NCBI GenBank assembly: GCA_038230275.1
Contig: JBBRNO010000180.1
Location: 1 to 11,849 of the forward strand
Direction: 5' to 3'
Length of the DNA stretch: 11,849 nt
DNA from: JANXXV01 sp038230275
Lineage (GTDB): Bacteria > Acidobacteriota > Terriglobia > Bryobacterales > Bryobacteraceae
The notes beneath the pieces are model-generated. The model was not told the DNA's origin, searched no databases, and saw only the letters and a program-made list of their open reading frames with translations. Positions 1 to 6,732 of the stretch are shown piece after piece. A program made the translations under genes and the position numbers. Positions within the stretch are counted from its first letter, which is position 1, and every line of letters starts with the position of its first letter.

Positions 1-2
1 TC

Positions 3-137
3 CTGCCGGTGATCGCCGAGTTGCAGCAGCAGCCACTGCCGGACGACTACGTTGACTACTTGCGCCTCAAGCTTCAGAGGCAGCACCCGGCTAACCGGCC
101 TGGTGTCCAGATATCTACGCTTTCAGATGATCGCTAA
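3..137 (+). pseudogene. Possible out-of-frame upstream part of the integrase
   Basis: This frame is open from the window edge to a TAA at 135-137, and its translation ends with QISTLSDDR. In related integrases a segment of the type SDDEM commonly precedes the YGR-LGQPNA segment, which here lies in a different frame starting about 127. A small deletion near 124-131, where GATGA-like bases occur, would explain the jump. The rest of the frame is not recognisable to me, so it could equally be the end of an unrelated truncated gene or chance coding. Confidence 0.3.
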
Positions 138-714
138 CAACAACTACGGCCGTGTAGGTCAGCCAAACGCTGTCAGGCTGCGCGGGCTGATTCTATTGCT
201 CCGATATAGCGGTCTAAGGATAGGTGATGCCGTCACTCTCGCCAAATCTCGGATAGTTGACGGGAAGTTATTCCTCTTCACGGCAAAGACCGGAACTCCA
301 GTTTACTGCCCTCTTCCGGATGACGTGGTTGAAGCGCTTGCCGGTTGCCCAACCGACAATGATACGTATTTTTTTTGGAGTGGTTCCTCCAAGACGAAAA
401 GCGTAGTAGGTGATTGGCAAAGGAGCCTTCGCAAACTTTTCGCCTTGGCGAAGATTCCGGACGGACACGCTCACCGCTTTCGCGACACCTTCGCGACTGA
501 ATTATTGCTAGCTGGAGTTCCTCTTGACCAAGTTTCTGTGCTCCTGGGGCACAAGAGCGTAAAGATCACGGAGAAACACTACGCACCTTGGGTACGTGCA
601 AGGCAGGAGTTACTAGAGGCGGCCGTTCGGAAGAGCTGGGGAGACCAGGCGTTTACCCTTGGGCCCCTGAAGGGTACACTAGAGGTACACGGAAAAAAGG
701 AGGTTGTTAACTGA
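127..714 (+). CDS. Tyrosine recombinase (phage-type integrase), catalytic domain only, probably decayed
   Basis: This encodes the catalytic domain of a site-specific tyrosine recombinase, which cuts and rejoins DNA at attachment sites. Counting from the ATG at 127 (195 aa), the full active-site set is visible: R31 in SGLRIGD, K54 in TAKTG, H116 and R119 in HRFRD, H142 in LLGHKS, and the nucleophile Y152 in KHYAPW. The N-terminal SAM-like core-binding domain (normally about 100-200 residues) is absent. The frame is open upstream to a stop at 10-12, with a possible TTG start at 52, but residues encoded there do not look integrase-like and no ribosome binding site precedes either start. Another frame (3-137) ends in STLSDD just where a normal integrase would have such a segment, which suggests a frameshift. 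The gene ends 22 bp from the ssrA 3' end, typical of an island integrase. The family call is secure; the start and functionality are not. Confidence 0.85.
   Translation: MIANNNYGRVGQPNAVRLRGLILLLRYSGLRIGDAVTLAKSRIVDGKLFLFTAKTGTPVYCPLPDDVVEALAGCPTDNDTYFFWSGSSKTKSVVGDWQRSLRKLFALAKIPDGHAHRFRDTFATELLLAGVPLDQVSVLLGHKSVKITEKHYAPWVRARQELLEAAVRKSWGDQAFTLGPLKGTLEVHGKKEVVN
673..690 (+). repeat. Direct repeat of GGTACAC, 11-bp period
   Basis: GGTACAC occurs at 673-679 and again at 684-690, one DNA helical turn apart. It lies inside the last codons of the integrase and about 50 bp from the ssrA 3' end. Direct repeats phased by one helical turn next to an attachment site are typical of arm-type integrase or excisionase binding sites, but two copies of a 7-mer could also be chance. 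Confidence 0.35.
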
Positions 715-736
715 ATGATTCTACTACTACTTAAAT

Positions 737-770
737 TGGTGGAGGCGGCGGGAGTCGAACCCGCGTCCGA
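737..770 (-). other. Presumed integration (att) site at the ssrA 3' end
   Basis: The T-arm and acceptor 3' strand of tmRNA (ending in encoded CCA at 739-737) lie immediately beside the integrase stop. Tyrosine recombinases often use the 3' end of ssrA as attB and restore the gene with their own copy of the end. The exact crossover point cannot be set without the other island end, which would carry a duplicate of part of this sequence to the left of the window. Confidence 0.5.
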
Positions 771-970
771 AAAAGCCCGCCGTGAAAAGGCTACGTGCGT
801 TTCTGGTTCGGTGGTTTCGGCCGCCGACTGGAGAGCCAGTAAGAGTCGGGAGCGGCCTAGTCCGATTGATCTCAGCTTTCGGCTACGAACAGAAGCCTTG
901 GGCCTATCCTGCAAAATGACGCTTACTAGCTAACGCGCAGGCTCGTCAACCGAAGCGGCCACTTAATTAA

Positions 971-1003
971 TTAAGCAGCGTATGCAAACTGCGTGTTATT
1001 GGC
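971..1003 (-). other. tmRNA tag-peptide reading frame
   Basis: The resume codon GCC at 1003-1001 begins ten codons encoding ANNTQFAYAA followed by TAA (973-971). The bases after it form TTAATTAATTAA on the plus strand (963-974), which puts a TAA stop in each of the three frames on the tmRNA strand (at 971, 967 and 963). Confidence 0.92.
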
Positions 1004-1106
1004 AGTTTTAGTTTTCCGATCGTTTTACGGGAGCTCGGAACCCGGCACGACTTCCCACAACGATTCAATCCCGTCGAATCCGTTGCGCCCCCCTTCTTAC
1101 AATTTC

Positions 1107-1115
1107 ATTTTACCA
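1107..1115 (-). promoter_or_regulatory. Likely ssrA promoter, extended -10
   Basis: On the minus strand TGGTAAAAT (1115-1107) matches an extended -10 element (TGn plus TAAAAT). Transcription would begin near 1100, giving a leader of roughly 8 nt that RNase P would remove to make the mature 5' end at 1092. No convincing -35 hexamer is seen at normal spacing. Confidence 0.45.
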
Positions 1116-1165
1116 CCGATCCGCTATAACCGAGGGTGCAAAATGCTGTACCATCTTTATCTAGC

Positions 1166-2314
1166 ATGACCAATCATTCCAGACGCGGTTTCTTGAAGCG
1201 AACTCTCGGCACCTGCTGGACCGGCGCCGCTTTGATGGAACAGGCGGTATTCCGCGCCAACCATGCGCGCGCGCAAGCCGTGGATGGGCTGCCTACGCTG
1301 TTCGACATTGAAAAAGTAGCAGACGGGATCTATGCCGCCATCGCACGGCCGGAGACGCTGCTGAATTGCAACGCGGCCATCTTTGAGAACTCGGCCGACC
1401 TGCTGATCGTCGACACACATTCGAAGCCTTCCGCTGTCACTGCCCTGGTCTCGCAAATCCGCCGCGATATTACGAAAAAGCCCGTGCGTTACGTGGTGAA
1501 TAGTCACTTTCACTGGGATCACACGCAGGGCACTTCGGCATACAGGAGGTTTGCGCCGCACGCGGATGTGGTTTCTTCCGAGGCCACGCGGAATTTGCTA
1601 TCGGAGAACGGCGCCGACCGGTTGAAAAAGTCGGCGGCGGAAGCGGAGAAGTCCATCCAGACGTACAAAGAACAAATGGGCGCCGCCAAGAATCCGCAAG
1701 AGAAAGCGGCCTTACAGCGGCTGGTCCGCGATTCCCAGGCGTATCTGGCGGAGATGAAAAACTACACCCCGGAACTGCCTAATGTGACGTTTGATCGCGA
1801 CCTGATTATTCACGATAAAGCGCATGACCTTCACCTGGCATTCCGCGGCCGCGCGCACACTTCCGGCGATGTGGTGGTCTATTGCCCGCAGAAGAAAGTG
1901 ATTGCCACCGGCGACGCCCTGCACGGGTTTACGCCGTTCATCGCGGACGGGTATCCTACGGAATGGCAGACGACGCTGCTGCACTTTGCCGAGTTCCCGT
2001 TCGAGCACGTCATCGGCGGCCACGCCGCGGTGCAGCATACGCGCAAACGGCTTTATCAGATGGGCAACTACATTACCGAACTAACCGATCTGGTGTCGAA
2101 GAACAGGAAGAGCAACAAGCCGCTGGCGCAGATTCAGCGGGAAGTGACGCCCGATAAACTCAAGTCGCTTGCCGACGACGGGTATGGAAAATTCATGCAG
2201 GACTCGTTGATCCACTATCAGGTGGCCATCCCGGGTGCGGACAACTCCATTGTGTTGTCCTCGGCGTTGCGGACCAATATTGCGGAAATCTTCTCCGCGC
2301 TGGAGCGAATGTAA
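1166..2314 (+). CDS. Tat-exported metallo-beta-lactamase-fold hydrolase
   Basis: This is an MBL-fold metallohydrolase of 382 aa, presumably acting in the periplasm; the substrate is not evident. The N-terminus carries a twin-arginine signal (SRRGFLK, residues 5-11), a hydrophobic stretch and a likely signal-peptidase site after ARAQA. The metal motif HFHWDH gives H114, H116, D118 and H119; further ligands are H231 (GRAHTSGD), D250 (TGDALHG) and H286 (GGHA), so both zinc sites look complete. Residues about 150-200 form a charged, probably helical insertion between core strands. The ATG at 1166 was chosen because it gives a standard Tat signal; an in-frame GTG at 1136 would add ten residues. 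No clear ribosome binding site precedes either start. It is the first of three closely packed plus-strand genes. MBL-fold proteins of this type are often annotated as beta-lactamases, but nothing here shows antibiotic hydrolysis. Confidence 0.88.
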   Translation: MTNHSRRGFLKRTLGTCWTGAALMEQAVFRANHARAQAVDGLPTLFDIEKVADGIYAAIARPETLLNCNAAIFENSADLLIVDTHSKPSAVTALVSQIRRDITKKPVRYVVNSHFHWDHTQGTSAYRRFAPHADVVSSEATRNLLSENGADRLKKSAAEAEKSIQTYKEQMGAAKNPQEKAALQRLVRDSQAYLAEMKNYTPELPNVTFDRDLIIHDKAHDLHLAFRGRAHTSGDVVVYCPQKKVIATGDALHGFTPFIADGYPTEWQTTLLHFAEFPFEHVIGGHAAVQHTRKRLYQMGNYITELTDLVSKNRKSNKPLAQIQREVTPDKLKSLADDGYGKFMQDSLIHYQVAIPGADNSIVLSSALRTNIAEIFSALERM

Positions 2315-2320
2315 AGGGTG

Positions 2321-2659
2321 ATGGAGAAGACGGTAGTTCCTCCCGAGGTGGAAAAGGAGGAACTCGAGGAGCTCACACCTTTGTTCAACGTCGTGCTGCT
2401 GGACGACAATGAGCACACCTACGATTACGTGATTGAAATGCTGCAGAAACTGTTTCTGCATTCGGCGCCCAATGCTTTCCGTCACGCGGTCGAGGTGGAC
2501 ACCAATGGACGGACGGTGGTGATTACGTGCGGTTTGCTTGAGGCGGAGTTTGGCCGCGATCAGATCCATGCCTATGGGCCCGATTGGCGGATGCCGAAAT
2601 CGAAAGGGTCTATGCGGGCGATTATCGAACCATCGCACGGCAGTTCGGAGGTCTCATGA
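2321..2659 (+). CDS. ClpS-like Clp protease adaptor, divergent long form
   Basis: ClpS docks on ClpA/ClpC and delivers proteins bearing destabilising N-terminal residues. This 112-aa protein has the ClpS core from about residue 23 (FNVVLLDD, then YDYVIEMLQKLF and VEVDTNGR), followed by a C-terminal extension with YGPDWR and KGSMRAIIEP not found in E. coli ClpS. Aligned by eye to E. coli ClpS, residues that contact the N-degron differ: N34 becomes D, M40 becomes Y and H66 becomes D, while D35 is kept. N-terminal peptide recognition is therefore probably altered, though the ClpA-binding fold is plausible. The start at ATG 2321 lies 6 bp after the previous stop with AGGG just upstream; a GTG at 2318 is an alternative. 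Its stop overlaps the next start (ATGA), implying translational coupling. Confidence 0.82.
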   Translation: MEKTVVPPEVEKEELEELTPLFNVVLLDDNEHTYDYVIEMLQKLFLHSAPNAFRHAVEVDTNGRTVVITCGLLEAEFGRDQIHAYGPDWRMPKSKGSMRAIIEPSHGSSEVS

Positions 2660-3420
2660 AAACGGCATTGGTTACTGGCGCGTCCCGCGGAATTGGCAAG
2701 GCGATCGCGCTGCGGCTTGCGAAAGACGGCTTTGCGGTGGCGGTGAATTATCGAACGCGCGTCGCCGAAGCGAATGCAGTGGTGGCGGCTATCCAGGGCG
2801 CCGGTGGGCACGCGATCGCCATCCAGGCCGATGTGCAACATGCCGATCAGGTGGCGGGCATGGCTGCCGCGGTTCGCGAGAGCCTTGGTGCGCCGGAGAT
2901 TCTGATCAACAACGCCGGTGCGGTTAGCCGCGGCGATCTGGACGACTTCGATTTCTCACAAATGGACGCCATGCGCGGTACGAATGTGGATGGGTTGGTC
3001 CATGTAACGCGCGCGTTTGTTGACGGCATGAAGGCCGCGGGCTACGGCCGCATTGTGAACCTGACTTCCATCGCCGCCCATGGCACGTCGATGCCGGGAA
3101 CCACTTTCTACGCGGCAACGAAGGCCGCGGTGTCCGTGTTGACGCGCCGGTTTGCCATGGACCTTGGACCGCATGGAATTACCGTGAACGCCATCGCACC
3201 GGGTTTCATTATGACCGACCTGGTCTCCGACGGGCGCTCGCCGCAGGAGATCGATCAGCTCTGCAGCGGGATTGCCGGCAAGACGATGGTGCGCCGGGTG
3301 GGACAGCCGGATGAAATCGCGAATGCAGTTTCGTTTCTGGCTTCAGAGCAAGCCGGGTTTATTACGGCACAGATTCTAACGGTGGATGGCGGGCGCATGG
3401 ATTACATCACGCACCCATAA
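2656..3420 (+). CDS. SDR-family 3-oxoacyl-ACP reductase (FabG-like)
   Basis: This is a classical short-chain dehydrogenase/reductase of 254 aa and cytosolic. The NAD(P)-binding motif TGASRGIG lies at residues 7-14, with R11 consistent with NADPH use. NNAG is at 85-88, the catalytic residues are N110, S138, Y152 and K156, and the PG motif (APG, 181-183) is followed by a substrate loop. LTVDGG near the C-terminus is typical of FabG. The family reduces 3-oxoacyl-ACP to 3-hydroxyacyl-ACP in fatty acid synthesis, but genomes carry many paralogues and this isolated copy, away from other fab genes, may act on another carbonyl substrate. GGAGG (2647-2651) sits 4 nt before the ATG, which overlaps the clpS-like stop. 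Confidence 0.88.
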   Translation: MKTALVTGASRGIGKAIALRLAKDGFAVAVNYRTRVAEANAVVAAIQGAGGHAIAIQADVQHADQVAGMAAAVRESLGAPEILINNAGAVSRGDLDDFDFSQMDAMRGTNVDGLVHVTRAFVDGMKAAGYGRIVNLTSIAAHGTSMPGTTFYAATKAAVSVLTRRFAMDLGPHGITVNAIAPGFIMTDLVSDGRSPQEIDQLCSGIAGKTMVRRVGQPDEIANAVSFLASEQAGFITAQILTVDGGRMDYITHP

Positions 3421-3441
3421 CCCTAACGCCGAACGAATGTT

Positions 3442-4296
3442 TTAACCACGAACGGTGGGAAATGTTTCGGACATGTGGTCGTGCCAGGTGAGCCGCTCTT
3501 CATCGAACAGCGACCATAGCAGCCCTAACCCCGCTGCCAGCGCACCCACGCAACCGCCTGCCAGCCGCTGAAACCTTTGCTTGCGCGTGGGGACGCGGCC
3601 ATCGAAATCAACCATGCGGAGGCCTGCCCAGCGCACGCCTGGCGTGTCGCCGTTACCCAGGCAATAGAGGACGCGATAGAACAGCGAAATTACCACCGCC
3701 GCGGCCAGGTAGCTCAACAGCATCTGGCTGGTCCACACCAATTCCTGCCCCATCATGCGAAACGTGATCGCGTAGAGAATCACACCGGCAAGTCCCACGG
3801 AACAATCGGCGGCGGAAGCCATGATCCGCAACGGAGTTTGCGCGATGGGCGCGGTGCAGTAAATTCGTGCTTCCACGGATGTCTTGAGTGCGTGATTGCC
3901 AAGCGGCAGCGCGCCCACGAAATCGAGACTCTGCTGGGCGTCCTTGTCAATTCGCGGTTTGTGCCCGGAAGAGCGGCGTGGGGCTTCCCGTGGCGGCTTG
4001 GGCGTTTCCTGAGTCGAGTATAACTGCGGGCCGAACAACGACGCCTGATACGCCACTCCAGGCGCTTGTGGCTGCGGGGACGCCTGTGGCGGAACGATCC
4101 GCGGACCGATCACGGGCTTCGCCGGCGATTCCTGGCGCGCCTCCGTTTCATACGACAGCGAGCGGGCCAGAGAAGAGGTGCCTAGCGTGCCGGGATGGAA
4201 AGAAGGACGTTCGTTGGCCAGGTGAATCCTACGTCCACACCTCTGGCAGCGGTTATCTTCGGGATCGTTTTTCGCCGTGCAATATTGGCAAGTCAT
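3442..4296 (-). CDS. RDD-family membrane protein with N-terminal zinc ribbon
   Basis: This is an inner-membrane protein of 284 aa and unknown function. It begins with a zinc ribbon (C3/C6 and C17/C20), continues with a proline-rich, probably disordered linker (about 30-135), and ends in an RDD domain with three predicted membrane segments near 158-180, 190-212 and 245-263. RDD hallmarks are R157, D164, the GDTPGVRWAGLRMVD loop after the second segment, and the tail LTWHDHMSETFPTV. The ATG at 4296 was preferred: GGAGG (4312-4308) precedes it by 11 nt, whereas the in-frame GTG at 4308 would overlap that ribosome binding site. It converges with the FabG-like gene (21 bp apart, no terminator hairpin seen) and diverges from lptD. 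Some RDD proteins have been linked to ion or sodium transport, but nothing here fixes a role. Confidence 0.85.
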   Translation of the reverse strand: MTCQYCTAKNDPEDNRCQRCGRRIHLANERPSFHPGTLGTSSLARSLSYETEARQESPAKPVIGPRIVPPQASPQPQAPGVAYQASLFGPQLYSTQETPKPPREAPRRSSGHKPRIDKDAQQSLDFVGALPLGNHALKTSVEARIYCTAPIAQTPLRIMASAADCSVGLAGVILYAITFRMMGQELVWTSQMLLSYLAAAVVISLFYRVLYCLGNGDTPGVRWAGLRMVDFDGRVPTRKQRFQRLAGGCVGALAAGLGLLWSLFDEERLTWHDHMSETFPTVRG

Positions 4297-4404
4297 CCGA
4301 GCTCGCACCTCCGTCTTTCCGCACTAATCCGCAAGGTGTTGCGGCCCATCGCTTCCTCGTGCTACGTTGCTCGATGGAAGCCTTGTAAACTATTGACGCA
4401 CAAA
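4297..4404. promoter_or_regulatory. Divergent intergenic region between RDD gene and lptD
   Basis: About 108 bp must hold promoters for both divergent genes. On the minus strand TTTACA (4389-4384) is a good -35 match, but the -10 at normal spacing is weak. On the plus strand TTGACG (4393-4398) resembles a -35, yet TAACAT (4422-4427) is too far away (23 bp) to pair with it. No palindrome was seen. The assignments are tentative. Confidence 0.3.
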
Positions 4405-6729
4405 GTGGTCCTCAATCTTCGTAACATATTTAGGCAAAAATGTCACGAACTTTTTTTGGCGTGCCTGATAGCTGCTGCGCTTTTCCCGTTCCCAATTCAA
4501 GCTGAAGTCGCCAAGATTCCTCGCCCGCCACGGGCTGACGCCCCGGCTCCAGGCATCGTCCGGGTGAAGGCGCTGGACCGGCAAGAGAAGGAAGGGACCA
4601 TGTACCATCTGCGCGGCCATGCGCAAGTGGAAACCACGGAGATGCTGTTGCGGGCCGATGAAATTGACTACGACGACGATTCCGGCTACGCCGAGGCGCG
4701 GGGGAACGTCTATTTCCAACACTTCGTACAAGGGGAGATTCTGGAAGCGGACCGCGTGGAATACAACCTGGTTGAGGAGACCGGGAAGTATTACAATGTG
4801 CGCGGTTCCTCGCCGGCAAAGATTGAAGCGCGGCCGGGCGTTCTTACTACCAGCAATCCCTTCTCGTTCCAAGGCAAATGGGCCGAGCGGCTGGTGGACC
4901 GCTACATTCTTCACGACGGTTGGATTACCGATTGTAAGTTACCCACACCGTGGTGGACCCTGCGCGGCCCTCTGTTCGATGTGATTCCAGGGGAGCGCGC
5001 CATTGCCCGCAACTCCGTGTTCCGCGTGCGGCGCGTGCCGATATTCTACACGCCGATGTTCTACAAGTCGCTGGAGAAGGCGCCGCGGCGCAGTGGACTG
5101 CTGACGCCTAACGTGGGCAATAGTTCGCGCCGGGGATACATGGTGGGTGTCGGCTACTTTTGGGCCATCAATCGCAGCTACGACGCCACCTACCGCGCTC
5201 AGTTTTTCACCGAGCGGGGCATCGCGCACAACGTGGACTTCCGGGGCAAGCCGTCCGCTAAATCCGACTTCAATGTGGCGCTTTACGGCGTGAATGATCG
5301 AGGTCTGCTGCTGTCCGACGGCGACCGGCTGAAACAGGGCGGATACCTGCTGACGGCCGACGGCAAAGCCGATTTGAGTTATGGCTTTCATGCGCTGGGG
5401 TCCTTGAATTACCTGAGTTCGTTCGCCTTCCGGCAGGCCTTCACGGAATCGTTCTTTGAAGCGGTGAACACCGAATCGCATAGCATCGGCGTGGTGGACA
5501 AGCACTGGTCCACGTTCGCGTTGAATCTGGTGGCGCAGCGGAACCAGAATTTTCTTTCCACCGCCACTGATGACAAGATTACGATTCAGAAACTGCCATC
5601 CATCGAATTCGGAAGCCGAGACCATCAGATTTCGGACCGCATGCTTCCGGTTTGGGTGTCGTTCGATTCCAGCGCGTCTTTACTGCGCCGCAATCAACCG
5701 AGTTTTCAGACCCGGCAATCGGTGGATCGGCTCGATGTGGAACCACGCATTACAACCGAACTGCATTGGATGGATTTTCACGTGGTGCCGTCGTTTTCCA
5801 TCCGCGAGACGCACTATGGATCGAGTTTCAACAACGACCACCAGGTAACCGGCACCGGGACCGTCCGCAGTTCGCGCGACTTCTCGCTGGACCTGATTCC
5901 GCCGTCGCTGGCGCGGGTCTACGAAGCGCCGGCCTGGATGGGGCCCAGTTGGAAAGGGACGAAACTGAAACATGTGATTGAGCCGCGCGCAACATTCCAT
6001 TACGTCGGCGGCATCGACGATTTTCAGCGAATCATCTTGTTCGATGAGACGGAATTGTTGTCAAACACCACGGAGGCCGATATCTCCATCACCAACCGGT
6101 TCTTCGCCAAACGCGCGGACGGGCGGGTGGAAGAAGTGCTGAGCTGGCAGGTGACCCAGCGGCGCTTTTTCGACCCTACGTTCGGCGGCGCAGTGGTTGC
6201 AGGCCAGCGGAACGTTCTGTTGAGTACGGCTACGCTGACCGGATACACGTTTCTGGACGGGCCTCGGAATTATTCACCGGTAGTGTCGACGCTGCGGACC
6301 ATGCCAGATCCGCGCGTGGGCATTGAATGGCGGACCGACTATGATCCGTTGCGCGGCCATTTCGTCAACAGCAGCATCAGCGCGGATGCGCGTATTTCCC
6401 AGTATTTTATTTCAATGGGGCACAACCAGGTGCGCAGCGTGGATGTGTTGTCGCCCAGCGCCAATCAGTTTCGCGGCTTGTTTGGCATCGGGCAGGACAA
6501 CAAGCGCGGATGGAGTTCGGCTTTCAGCGCGATTTACGATTATCGGCTTGGTGTGTTGCAGTATGCCACCACGCAGGTGACCTATAACAGCGATTGTTGC
6601 GGATTGAGCGTGCAGTACAGGCGTTTCAATTTTGGAACGCGGCCCGGAGAGAATCAGTTCCGGGTGGCATTTGCCATCGCCAATATTGGATCGTTTGGAA
6701 CGCTGAAGCGGCAGGAGCGGATTTTCTAG
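4405..6729 (+). CDS. lptD: LPS-assembly outer membrane protein LptD (LptA-like domain plus beta-barrel)
   Basis: LptD is the outer-membrane barrel that, with LptE, inserts lipopolysaccharide into the outer leaflet. From GTG 4405 the protein is 774 aa, a normal length. Residues 1-33 form a signal peptide (basic N-region, hydrophobic FLACLIAAALFPFPIQA, then EVAK). Residues about 50-160 are an OstA/LptA-like jellyroll, and the rest is the barrel, with the typical segments RRSGLLTPNVGNSSRRG and YFWAINRSYDATY and a C-terminal aromatic residue (F774) as expected of outer-membrane barrels. The mature part has only three cysteines: C177 and the adjacent pair C731-C732. E. coli has four forming two interdomain disulfides. 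The start is uncertain: there is no clear ribosome binding site, and TTG 4393 and TTG 4456 are alternatives; the last gives a poor signal peptide. The frame stays open upstream to beyond 4195, but that part overlaps the RDD gene. It ends 3 bp from the convergent zapA stop. Confidence 0.93.
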   Translation: MVLNLRNIFRQKCHELFLACLIAAALFPFPIQAEVAKIPRPPRADAPAPGIVRVKALDRQEKEGTMYHLRGHAQVETTEMLLRADEIDYDDDSGYAEARGNVYFQHFVQGEILEADRVEYNLVEETGKYYNVRGSSPAKIEARPGVLTTSNPFSFQGKWAERLVDRYILHDGWITDCKLPTPWWTLRGPLFDVIPGERAIARNSVFRVRRVPIFYTPMFYKSLEKAPRRSGLLTPNVGNSSRRGYMVGVGYFWAINRSYDATYRAQFFTERGIAHNVDFRGKPSAKSDFNVALYGVNDRGLLLSDGDRLKQGGYLLTADGKADLSYGFHALGSLNYLSSFAFRQAFTESFFEAVNTESHSIGVVDKHWSTFALNLVAQRNQNFLSTATDDKITIQKLPSIEFGSRDHQISDRMLPVWVSFDSSASLLRRNQPSFQTRQSVDRLDVEPRITTELHWMDFHVVPSFSIRETHYGSSFNNDHQVTGTGTVRSSRDFSLDLIPPSLARVYEAPAWMGPSWKGTKLKHVIEPRATFHYVGGIDDFQRIILFDETELLSNTTEADISITNRFFAKRADGRVEEVLSWQVTQRRFFDPTFGGAVVAGQRNVLLSTATLTGYTFLDGPRNYSPVVSTLRTMPDPRVGIEWRTDYDPLRGHFVNSSISADARISQYFISMGHNQVRSVDVLSPSANQFRGLFGIGQDNKRGWSSAFSAIYDYRLGVLQYATTQVTYNSDCCGLSVQYRRFNFGTRPGENQFRVAFAIANIGSFGTLKRQERIF

Positions 6730-6732
6730 AGC

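Larger units (their letters stand above)
737..1092 (-). ncRNA. ssrA: Transfer-messenger RNA (tmRNA)
   Basis: tmRNA rescues ribosomes stalled on broken mRNAs: the alanyl-charged tRNA-like part enters the ribosome, which then translates an internal degradation tag. The 5' end GGGGGCG (1092-1086) pairs over seven positions, with one G-U, to CGCCTCC before the discriminator A and encoded CCA (739-737). The conserved 5' segment GATTCGACGGGATT and a T-arm containing GGGTTCGACTCCC are present. The length of 356 nt is normal. The tag frame GCC AAT AAC ... GCT GCT TAA at 1003-971 gives ANNTQFAYAA, ending in the usual protease-recognised hydrophobic-Ala-Ala type tail. It appears to be one-piece and intact despite the adjacent integrase. 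The 5' base could be 1093, since six Gs are present. Confidence 0.97.

Noticed and set aside
654..676. TACCCTT/AAGGGTA stem as a terminator for ssrA or the integrase
   Set aside because: No T-run follows on either strand, and it lies within the integrase coding sequence.
715..933. 72-aa plus-strand reading frame beginning right after the integrase
   Set aside because: It lies across the tmRNA gene on the opposite strand; its VEAAGVEPASE-like translation is the familiar artefact of reading through a tRNA-like 3' end.
3421..3441. Possible bidirectional terminator between the FabG-like and RDD genes
   Set aside because: The 21-bp gap has no inverted repeat and no T-run.
4195..4404. Longer N-terminus of lptD
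   Set aside because: It would overlap the RDD gene on the opposite strand and push the signal peptide about 70 residues inside the protein.
5652..5981. Plus-strand and opposite-strand reading frames of around 100 aa within lptD
   Set aside because: They are out-of-frame shadows of a clearly coding lptD in GC-rich sequence, with basic, unstructured translations.
6730..6732. Search for a 6S RNA next to zapA
   Set aside because: zapA is flanked by 3 bp (lptD) and 7 bp (coiled-coil gene), so there is no room for an RNA gene.
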